11,320 nucleotides of DNA from Gemmatimonadota bacterium (lineage in GTDB: Bacteria > Gemmatimonadota > Gemmatimonadetes > Gemmatimonadales > GWC2-71-9): NCBI GenBank assembly GCA_003222235.1, contig QHVD01000223.1, forward strand, positions 529 to 11,848, given 5' to 3'. How positions within the stretch are numbered: position 1 is the stretch's first letter; every line of letters starts with the position of its first letter. Positions 4,797 through 11,320 of the stretch are shown here, piece by piece. Position numbers and translations under genes: made by a program. Under the pieces are notes generated by a model that worked only from the letters and a program-made list of their open reading frames with translations, was not told where the DNA came from and did no database searches.

Positions 4797-7487
4797 ATGC
4801 CTGTGACCCAGGCTGTAGGCTGGGCGCTGCTGCACTCGCTGTGGCAGGACGCGCTCGCCGCCGTGGGCCTCGCCTCGCTCTTCGTGATCGTCCCGACGCG
4901 GGCCGCGCGCACGCGCTACGCGCTCGCCATCGCGACCATGGGCTTGATGGTCGCGCTGCCACTCACGACAGGGGTGCGGCTGCACGGCGCCTCGCACTCT
5001 ATGTCCACGTGGGAGTCGGGCACGTCGGCGCTCGCCCCGCCACCCGCTCCCACCGCCTCCTCGCCGTCCCCCGCGGCGCCCCCGTCCGGAGCCGTTGAAG
5101 CGGGGCCGGCCGGCGCGCGCTCCGGCGTCGCGCCAGTCTCTCCCGCAGCGCCGTTTGCCGCGCGGATCAGCGCGGCGCTCGATCCTGCCATGCCGTGGTT
5201 CGTGCTCCTGTGGTTCGGGGGCGTGCTGGTGATGTCGCTCCGGCTCGCGTCAGGGTGGCTGGCCGTCCGGCGGCTCTGGACGACAGACACTCACCCGGTA
5301 CCGGAAGGCTGCGAGGAGGCGCTCGGCCGCTTGGTGAGGCGGCTCCGCGTCACCCGGCCGGTGCGGGTCTTCCAGTCCGCCCTCGTCCAGGTGCCCGCGG
5401 TGATCGGCTGGCTTCGCCCGGTGATCCTGCTACCGGCCAGCGCCCTGACGGGGCTCACGCCGTTGCAGCTCGACGCGCTGCTCGCGCACGAGCTTGCCCA
5501 CGTGCGGCGCTACGACTACCTCGTGAACCTGCTCCAATCCGCAGTCGAGACTCTGCTGTTCTACCACCCGGCGGCGTGGTTGGTCTCGCGGCGCGTGCGG
5601 GAGGAGCGCGAGCACTGCTGCGACGACCTCGCGGTGGCCGCATGCGGCGGCGACGCGCACGTTTACGCGATGGCCCTGCTCGGCATGGAGCAGCTCCGAC
5701 TCGCCACGCCGCCACTTGCGCTCGCGGCCGGGGGTGGCTCCCTGATAGGCCGAGTCCAACGGCTCATGGTGCCCGCGCAGGTTGAGACCTTCCCGCGTTG
5801 GATGGCCGGCCTGGTCGTCGCGGCGCTGGTGGTCACGATCGGCGGCGGCACCACCCTCGCAGCCCGAGCGGAAGCGCTCGACGCGGGGGCCCAGCTGTCC
5901 GCGAGCGACCTCGCCGCCGACGCCACCCGCACGGCACCCGACACCGTGCTCCGCTACGCCGGCCCGGCCCGGCCTCTCGCGGATCGGTGGGATTGGGCGA
6001 GCGCCCAGGCGCGGCGACTCGGCACGCGGCGGTTCTGGGTCGGCTACAGCGTGCACGGGCGTGCGACCTCCGAGCACCCCACGTCCCTCGATCGCGAGCG
6101 CCGCGTGACGGGTAGGGAGGATGCCGGCTTCCGCGGCGTGCGCCTCGCTCCTCTGGTTGGTGCCCGCGAGGACGCGGATGACATTGCCTTCCTGTTCCGC
6201 TACACCACGAGGGCCGACGGGCGGCCGGTGCCGACGCGGGCGCACGTGAGCAGCCTCGCGCTGCCGGTGGACTTCGGCGGCGGTGCGCTGCTATGGCTGG
6301 GGGCGGCGGATGACGACGCCAGCCTGCATTGGGTGCAGGCGCTGTTCGCCGAGGCGGCTACCAGGGACCTGAAGGAGAGTCTCATCGCCGCCGTCGGGCT
6401 GCACGCCAGCACCGGCTCGGTCGTGCCCATTCTCGAGCGGTGGTTGCAGGGCGAGGAGCGCGCGAGCGTTCGCGCCGAGGCCGCCGAGTGGCTTGGCCAC
6501 GAGCCGGATCCCGCAGCGGTGTCCGCCCTCTCCCGCGCGGCGCGGAGCGACCCTGCGAGCCACGTGCGGCGGCAAGCCGCCGAGGCGCTGGGTGACAATC
6601 CGTCGGCCGCCGCGACCGATTCGCTGATCGCGCTCGCACGGACGCTCCACGATCCCGACGCGCGGCGCGAGGCTGTGGAAGAGCTCGGCCGCAAGAGCGA
6701 TCCCCAGGCACTCGCGGCGCTGATCGCGGTCGCCCGGAGCGACGGCGACGAGGATGTACGGGACCAGGCGATCAAAGCCCTCGGCCGGCAGCCCCGGGAT
6801 GCGGCCCGCGCGGCGCTCGTCGACCTGGCGCGGACTCACTCGAGCCCCGACGCGCGGCGCGAAGCCGTCGAGGCGGTGGGGAAGAACCTCCCGGGGGCCC
6901 AGGTCGTGCCCGTGCTCGGGGCCATCGCGCGGGAAGACCGGGATGTGAGAGTGCAGCGGGCGGCGGTGAAGGCCCTGGGCACGCTGCACGACCACCGCGC
7001 CTTCGCGCTGCTCGTGGACTTGGCCCGCCATCACCCGGCTTGGCGCGTGCGCCGGGAAGCCGTCGCGCGCCTCGGCGAGCAGGACGGGCTGGACAGCGCG
7101 CAGGCGGTGCTCGAAGAGCTCGCGCTGAACGGACCCGATGACGACCTGCAGAAGGAGGCCGTGGAGACACTGAGCCGGATCCCCGACACGCGGGCCCACG
7201 ATCGGCTGGCGCGGCTGGCGCGCGCGCATCCGAGCGACGAGGTGCGGCGGGAAGCGATCGAGGAGTACGCCGAAGCTGCGGCCCCGGAGACGGCCCTGGT
7301 CCTGCTCACAGACAGGCTCGCGAACGATCAATCGCCCGAAGTGCAGGCGAAGGCGCTCCACCGCCTGGCGCAGCTACCGGACGGCATTGGGATTCCCGCG
7401 CTGATCGAGTGCGCCCGCACCCACCCCAACCGCGAGCTTCGGGGCGAGGCGCGACGGCTCCTGAGCCACCACGACGACCGACCCTAG
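4797..7487 (+). CDS. BlaR1-type M56 membrane metallopeptidase fused to a HEAT-repeat array
   Basis: An 896-residue membrane protein. Segments near 8-33, 41-60, 131-155 and 336-356 look membrane-spanning. Between the last two lies the M56 zinc-protease domain with LLAHELAHVRRYDYL (HELAH at 231-235) and EREHCCDD (269-277; Glu272 is the probable third zinc ligand). M56 proteins such as BlaR1 and MecR1 sense a signal outside the cell and start proteolysis inside, releasing a repressor. Here the beta-lactam-binding sensor is absent. After a low-complexity Pro/Ala loop (75-120) and a linker (360-510), residues about 520-892 form roughly 11-12 HEAT-like repeats of about 31 residues, with recurring VRRQAAEALG, ARREAVEELG and VRREAVARLG helices. 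HEAT arrays bind proteins, suggesting a protein partner as signal or target. The start is ATG with AGAGGAAGG close upstream. No BlaI-type repressor gene is adjacent. Its stop overlaps the DUF5916 stop. Confidence 0.9.
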   Translation: MPVTQAVGWALLHSLWQDALAAVGLASLFVIVPTRAARTRYALAIATMGLMVALPLTTGVRLHGASHSMSTWESGTSALAPPPAPTASSPSPAAPPSGAVEAGPAGARSGVAPVSPAAPFAARISAALDPAMPWFVLLWFGGVLVMSLRLASGWLAVRRLWTTDTHPVPEGCEEALGRLVRRLRVTRPVRVFQSALVQVPAVIGWLRPVILLPASALTGLTPLQLDALLAHELAHVRRYDYLVNLLQSAVETLLFYHPAAWLVSRRVREEREHCCDDLAVAACGGDAHVYAMALLGMEQLRLATPPLALAAGGGSLIGRVQRLMVPAQVETFPRWMAGLVVAALVVTIGGGTTLAARAEALDAGAQLSASDLAADATRTAPDTVLRYAGPARPLADRWDWASAQARRLGTRRFWVGYSVHGRATSEHPTSLDRERRVTGREDAGFRGVRLAPLVGAREDADDIAFLFRYTTRADGRPVPTRAHVSSLALPVDFGGGALLWLGAADDDASLHWVQALFAEAATRDLKESLIAAVGLHASTGSVVPILERWLQGEERASVRAEAAEWLGHEPDPAAVSALSRAARSDPASHVRRQAAEALGDNPSAAATDSLIALARTLHDPDARREAVEELGRKSDPQALAALIAVARSDGDEDVRDQAIKALGRQPRDAARAALVDLARTHSSPDARREAVEAVGKNLPGAQVVPVLGAIAREDRDVRVQRAAVKALGTLHDHRAFALLVDLARHHPAWRVRREAVARLGEQDGLDSAQAVLEELALNGPDDDLQKEAVETLSRIPDTRAHDRLARLARAHPSDEVRREAIEEYAEAAAPETALVLLTDRLANDQSPEVQAKALHRLAQLPDGIGIPALIECARTHPNRELRGEARRLLSHHDDRP

Positions 7488-9685
7488 AACTGGAGCAGAT
7501 AGCTAATCTTGACGAACACCTGCCGCCCGGTGGATGTCTCCGGCCTGTCGGTGCGGTACAATGACGGCGGGCTGCCCGGCAGGATGGCAAGGTTCTCGTA
7601 GCCGTCCCGGTAGCCGAGGTACAGCGCGGTCCCCGGGTTGAGGAGGTAGGTGAGCAGCGCGTCCACCGCCCAGCGTCGCTCAGGCTCGACGCGCGATAGG
7701 GTCGAGTCCCGGTCCACGGCGGAATAGTCCAGGATGACCCGGAGGGAGAGCGCGCGGCTGAACTGGTAGTTGAGCTTCTCCCGCAGGATCCGATCGGTGA
7801 ACACCCGCGCGGGCCGGCCGCCGGCGGGAGGCGCACCGGGACCAGCCGTGAGCCGGCTGTAGAGCAAGGTGTGGTCGAGGCGGAGCTGCGGCATGGGACG
7901 GAGCGTAAGCGTCAGCTCGCTCTTGGCGGCCCCGGCCAGGAACGGCGCCACGCCTTTCGGCGGCTTATGGTTCACGTCCGTTCCCCGCTTGTAGGACGCG
8001 GACACCGCAAGCCACTTCAGCCACTCGCTCTCGAACGACAGCTTCGTCGCGCGGGTGTCGAACGGAACGTCATGGAACAGCTCGAAGGCGCTTTCGTACT
8101 GAGCCTCGAGCTTCGTCTCGCCAACGAGCTTCACCTCCCAGGAGGCCTTGAGCGACCGATCGAGCAGCACGCCCGAGCGGTCCCAGTCCAGTGAGGTTGT
8201 GAACGTGGGACCCACCTTCACGACAGGACCTCGCGGCCGCCACACGGTCTCGAGCTCCTGCTCGAACTGCCGGATTCCCACGCGCGGCACGTAGCCGAGC
8301 TCGGCGTCGAACCCCGAGCCGAGGTCGAGGTAGCGCGCCGCATAGTCGAAGTTGCGCCCGTCGCGCAGCAGCTCCGCGTAAATGCCCGTACCGGAGAGAC
8401 GAGAGCCCGTCGGGTCCTGCAGGTCCGTGGCGATCACCTGGCCGGTGAAGACCACGGTCTTGCTCAACTTGAGCCGGGCGTCCGCCGAGGCCACTCGGTT
8501 CGAGCCGCCGCCCAGCGCTTGCTCGCTCACGAGCGCCCCGACCGTGGACTCGTCGGCGATCTCGCGCTGCACGCGCACCACGCCGATCCCGGCCCGGTCG
8601 GCGACGGAGAATTGCTTCGCCGCCCGGTCGTCGATGCCAATCGCGCCCACGGCCCAGCGCCCCATCTTGCCGGTCAGTCGCAGCCCCATCCCGGGGTCGG
8701 CGACGCGGCGCGAGAAGAACAGGTTCACGGGCGTCTGGAAGTAGCCCGCGTTCTCGATGAAGAAGGGCCGCTTCTCGGGAAAGAACACCTCGAACCGCGA
8801 GTTGATCGTCACCTGCGGCTCGTCCGATTCCACCTGGCTGAAGTCGGGGTTGACGGTGCCGTCGAGCGTCAGGGCGTCCCGGACCACGGCCTTCAGATCC
8901 ACCCCCACGCGCTGGTCGTTCTCCTCGCGGAAGGCGGGCACGTCGGTGTCGAGGAAGCGCGCGCCGGTGAAGGCGCCGTAGGGGATCGCCTGCAGGTTGC
9001 GCCCGGGGGAGATGTCGCGCAGCCCCTCGAGGGCCGCGAATTGCGGGACGAGCCCCGCCAGCCGTTTGGTCAGGTAGGGCCAGTAGGACTGCTCGTTGTT
9101 GCGGCGGATATAGCGGCCGAGGGCGATGCCCCAGGTCTGCGCCGGCGCCCGCGGGAACCGCAGGCTCCGGAACGGGATCGTGAAACGCACCACGTAGCCG
9201 TGGGGCGTCCGCCGGCCGTCCGACTGCCACACGGCGTCGAAGCTGTAGTCGTCATCCTGCCCTTCGGTCACCATCGCGTCGGCTTGCACGCCGAGCGGGT
9301 TCGCCTCGAACAGGTAGGCGCGCTTGCGGTCGCGAAACGTGTCGAGGTACACCGCGACCCCGTCGTCCACGGAAATCTCCTCTCGCTTCGTCAGGCTGGC
9401 ACGGACCGCCGCCGGATCGTCGTTACAGACGAAGACCACGTACAGGTTCTCGTCATCGTAGGCGAGGTAGGCCGCCGTCGAGGCGCTGGCGGGGACGCCG
9501 TCGCCCGGCTCGAGCTGACGGAAGTCGGTCACCTCCCGGGCCGGGAGCGGCGGATCCCCGGACAGGAAGTGCTCGAGCTTCGGAGGCCTGTCCACGCGCT
9601 GAACCGTGAGCGTCGGGCCCGGCGCCTGCGCCGTGAGCGGGGCAGCCTGAAGTGTGAGGCACCCGAGGAGCGCGGCCCTTCTCAT
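7484..9685 (-). CDS. outer-membrane DUF5916 protein with N-terminal CBM9-like domain
   Basis: A 733-residue protein from the ATG at 9683-9685. The frame is open 41 codons further upstream, but that stretch overlaps the preceding gene and lacks a signal sequence, whereas MRRAALLGCLTLQAAPLTAQ is a clear signal peptide (cleavage near residue 20). Residues about 24-215 resemble the carbohydrate-binding family 9-like module (AAYLAYDDENLYVVFVCND, VAVYLDTFRDRKRAYLFEAN). Residues about 225-733 match DUF5916, with its hallmark NPDFSQVESDEPQV (279-292) and FFPEKRPFFIENAGYF (301-316), followed by alternating beta-strands and a C-terminal Phe (ISYLLQF) typical of outer-membrane barrels. The natural ligand of this family is not known to me; carbohydrate binding is inferred only from the N-terminal module. 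Its start codon overlaps the preceding stop (ATGA, 9682-9685), implying translational coupling; GAGG eight bases upstream may also serve. The gene ends tail-to-tail inside the M56 gene's stop. Confidence 0.88.
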   Translation of the reverse strand: MRRAALLGCLTLQAAPLTAQAPGPTLTVQRVDRPPKLEHFLSGDPPLPAREVTDFRQLEPGDGVPASASTAAYLAYDDENLYVVFVCNDDPAAVRASLTKREEISVDDGVAVYLDTFRDRKRAYLFEANPLGVQADAMVTEGQDDDYSFDAVWQSDGRRTPHGYVVRFTIPFRSLRFPRAPAQTWGIALGRYIRRNNEQSYWPYLTKRLAGLVPQFAALEGLRDISPGRNLQAIPYGAFTGARFLDTDVPAFREENDQRVGVDLKAVVRDALTLDGTVNPDFSQVESDEPQVTINSRFEVFFPEKRPFFIENAGYFQTPVNLFFSRRVADPGMGLRLTGKMGRWAVGAIGIDDRAAKQFSVADRAGIGVVRVQREIADESTVGALVSEQALGGGSNRVASADARLKLSKTVVFTGQVIATDLQDPTGSRLSGTGIYAELLRDGRNFDYAARYLDLGSGFDAELGYVPRVGIRQFEQELETVWRPRGPVVKVGPTFTTSLDWDRSGVLLDRSLKASWEVKLVGETKLEAQYESAFELFHDVPFDTRATKLSFESEWLKWLAVSASYKRGTDVNHKPPKGVAPFLAGAAKSELTLTLRPMPQLRLDHTLLYSRLTAGPGAPPAGGRPARVFTDRILREKLNYQFSRALSLRVILDYSAVDRDSTLSRVEPERRWAVDALLTYLLNPGTALYLGYRDGYENLAILPGSPPSLYRTDRPETSTGRQVFVKISYLLQF

Positions 9686-11320
9686 CCCGCAGCCTCGGCG
9701 ACCCGCACCGCCTCGTCCAGAAGCGCGCGGGCCCGCCCCAACCAGTCGCCCTCCCGCCCGCTCGCCGCCTGATAGGCGACCCGCAGGAGCGCGGCCGCCC
9801 GGTACCACGAGAGCGCGCGCCGGTGCAGGAGGCCTGCCGTCCCCGTCACGAACGCTCCCTCCGCGCGCGCCGCCTCACGGACCAGAGCCTCGTCTTCGAG
9901 CCCGATGCGCCAAAGCGTGGCGAGGAACATGCCGGCGTCGAGCTCCGCCGGCCCCTGGCCGAACCGCTCCCAATCGATCACGCCTGGGCCCCCCCCATCA
10001 CCCGTATCGATGAGGTGGTGGACCGAGAGCGCACCGTGGACGAGGCCCGGGGCGCTCTCTGTCGGCTGCGTCCACGCCAGCCGCGCGGGCAGCGCCGCAG
10101 CGGCCATCCTCAACGCGGGATCGGAAGCGCGCAAAGCGGCCACCCGCTGGCGCGTCCGGTGCAGGATGCCGGCCGTGCGGGCGTAGAGCGTGGGGCGCCT
10201 GCGGCGCCGGGCGCCCTCCTGCGGCCGCGTCAGCGCCAGCACTCCCTCCACAACGGTCGCAGCGGCCCCCAGCGCGGGAGCGGCGGCACCGAGCTCGGCG
10301 ATCCAGCTGCGCGCCTGGCGCAGAACGCACGCCGCGCCCAGTGACGGCCCGAGCGTCACCGGCAGCGCCGCCGCGCGCCGGAGCCAGCGCGCCGCGAGCT
10401 CACCGGCCCGCTCACCTCGCCCGCTCTTGACGAGCTCGTCCGCCGTGGGTCCCTCGAGCCAGCCGGTCACGAGCAGGCGCAAATCACGGTCCCATGCCAG
10501 TAGCGGCGGCACGCGGACTTCCGAGTCCCCCCCTCCCCCTCCCCCTCCCCCTCCCTTCCCCCCTCTCTCGAGGCCGGCGGCGAGAGCCCTGTACAGCGCG
10601 GCCTCCGGCGCCGGATCCTCGGCGTAGGCCCTCACCGCGAGGCGACGGTCCCCGGCCCGCGCCTCGAGAGTGGCTCGGAGACCCGGCGTGTAAGCGCGCA
10701 GCCGGACCTCGACGCGATTGGCGTCGAGCCCGAGCCCCGCGAGGGCGTGAATCGCCACGAGTCCAGGGAGCGCGGCGTCTTGGGGAAGCTCGGTCGTCAC
10801 CTTCACGCGCTTCGGGACCGGGTTCGAGCGCGCCTCGGCCCGCTCGAGCAGCAACTCCGTGCGTCGTTCCCAATCGGGCTCGCGGTAGCAGAACGGCAAC
10901 CCGGCCCGTCGAAGCAATCCCGCGGCCGCGTACAGCCCGATCCGCGGGGGCAGCCGGGAGCGCGCGGCCAGCGCATAGCCCTCGAGCAACCCGTCTCTCA
11001 ACGCCTCGACGCGACGTGGGCTCAGGTCGCCGCGCAGTGCGTAGCGTTCAACGCCCGCCATGAAGTTGCCGACGTCCTCCGCCGGGTCGCCGTAGCAGGC
11101 CAAATCGAAATCGATGATCGCAACCCCCTCGTCGCCCACCAGCACCTGTTTGGCCGAAAAGTCGCCGTGGATCGGGTGGCGCACGGCCGGCGCGGCAGCC
11201 AACTGCGCCCCGAGCCGTTGCGCCAGCGCGTCCGCCCGTCGGGCCAGCAGAGGGCATATGAACCCGAGCTCCCGAGCCCGGGCGACCAGACCGGCTCCTT
11301 CGGCCTCTCGCGTCCAGTAC
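9682..11320 (-). CDS. protein with two tandem aminoglycoside-phosphotransferase-like domains (5' end cut by window edge)
   Basis: The frame is open from the right edge to TGA at 9682-9684, giving 545 residues in view; the start lies outside. A TTG at 11200-11202 could be called as a start but falls inside the first domain, so it is not the true start. The first domain shows HGDFSAKQVLV (His near 11169, Asp near 11163) and IIDFDLACYGDPAEDVGNF (DFD near 11112-11104), the catalytic and metal-binding motifs of APH/choline-kinase-like phosphotransferases. Gln replaces the usual Asn in the first loop, a variation I believe occurs in related families. A second set of motifs follows after about 270 residues: VTGWLEGPTADEL (hinge-like), HGALSVHHL and VIDWERFGQGPAELDAG. 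There the catalytic Asp is Ala (10030-10032), though the metal-binding Asp (9973-9975) remains. A poly-Gly linker at about 10527-10569 lies in the N-lobe of the second domain. Substrate unknown; the fold covers drug, sugar and small-metabolite kinases. Coupled to the downstream DUF5916 gene by ATGA. Confidence 0.8.
   Translation of the reverse strand, partial: YWTREAEGAGLVARARELGFICPLLARRADALAQRLGAQLAAAPAVRHPIHGDFSAKQVLVGDEGVAIIDFDLACYGDPAEDVGNFMAGVERYALRGDLSPRRVEALRDGLLEGYALAARSRLPPRIGLYAAAGLLRRAGLPFCYREPDWERRTELLLERAEARSNPVPKRVKVTTELPQDAALPGLVAIHALAGLGLDANRVEVRLRAYTPGLRATLEARAGDRRLAVRAYAEDPAPEAALYRALAAGLERGGKGGGGGGGGGDSEVRVPPLLAWDRDLRLLVTGWLEGPTADELVKSGRGERAGELAARWLRRAAALPVTLGPSLGAACVLRQARSWIAELGAAAPALGAAATVVEGVLALTRPQEGARRRRRPTLYARTAGILHRTRQRVAALRASDPALRMAAAALPARLAWTQPTESAPGLVHGALSVHHLIDTGDGGGPGVIDWERFGQGPAELDAGMFLATLWRIGLEDEALVREAARAEGAFVTGTAGLLHRRALSWYRAAALLRVAYQAASGREGDWLGRARALLDEAVRVAEAAG
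10527..10563 (-). repeat. CCCCCT microsatellite encoding a poly-glycine run, G-quadruplex-prone
   Basis: Three exact CCCCCT hexamers (10535-10552) are preceded by seven Cs plus T and followed by CCCTT and six Cs. On the coding (minus) strand this gives at least five G-runs separated mostly by single A bases, encoding about nine consecutive glycines inside the phosphotransferase gene. Short single-base loops favour very stable parallel G-quadruplexes, here in the mRNA. It is also a likely site of length slippage and of sequencing error. Confidence 0.75.

Noticed and set aside
8519..9772. Long plus-strand open frame (about 417 codons) opposite the DUF5916 gene
   Set aside because: Its composition (Arg/His/Gly/Val-rich, no recognisable motif) is that of the antisense of a GC-rich gene. 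The minus-strand frame has a signal peptide and DUF5916 hallmarks.
9686..9808. Upstream extension of the DUF5916 protein by 41 codons
   Set aside because: The extension is Gly/Arg-rich, overlaps the phosphotransferase gene and would bury the clear signal peptide that starts at 9685.
11200..11202. TTG as the start of the phosphotransferase gene
   Set aside because: The frame stays open to the right edge and this codon lies only a few residues before the catalytic HGD motif, so most of the first domain would be missing.

Overview
The window is about 70% GC with strongly GC-biased third codon positions. Its gene types are a Ser/Thr kinase with a C-terminal TolB-like region, a CBM9-like/DUF5916 outer-membrane protein, a BlaR1-type M56 protein fused to HEAT repeats, and a secreted M23 peptidase. 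This mix points to a member of Gemmatimonadota, probably environmental. That assignment rests on recognised protein style, not on any marker gene.

Layout, left to right. (1) 1-709, minus: a 3'-truncated AraC-like HTH regulator with a receiver-like N-terminus. (2) 710-1118: a gap holding a candidate promoter and a run of small hairpins. (3) 1119-2488, minus: a transmembrane Ser/Thr protein kinase broken by a one-base frameshift. (4) 2538-2924, minus: a rhodanese-domain gene interrupted by an in-frame TGA. (5) 2499-3696: REP-like hairpins and their degenerate relatives around a small Y1 (HUH) REP-associated transposase at 3088-3495. (6) 3711-4661, minus: an exported M23 peptidase. (7) 4662-4796: a divergent intergenic region. 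(8) 4797-7487, plus: the M56/HEAT fusion. (9) 7484-9685, minus: the DUF5916 outer-membrane protein, whose stop overlaps the M56 stop in one CTAG. (10) 9682-11320, minus: a protein with two tandem aminoglycoside-phosphotransferase-like domains, cut by the right edge and overlapping the DUF5916 start by 4 bases (ATGA).

Links between genes. The rhodanese and kinase genes lie 49 bases apart on one strand and may form an operon, with a REP hairpin between them. The double-phosphotransferase and DUF5916 genes look translationally coupled. The M23 peptidase and the M56 protein are divergent neighbours that could share regulation, and both plausibly act at the envelope. No BlaI/MecI-type repressor lies next to the M56 gene within the window.

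The most interesting items are the REP/RAYT cassette, with inverted hairpins on both sides of the transposase; the rhodanese gene, where TGA stands at what looks like a Cys position and is followed by a hairpin at a SECIS-compatible distance; the M56-HEAT fusion; and the tandem phosphotransferase with a degenerate second domain and a G-quadruplex-prone linker. The two gene lesions could be true mutations or sequencing errors, and the window alone cannot decide. No tRNA, rRNA, CRISPR array or complete insertion sequence was seen.
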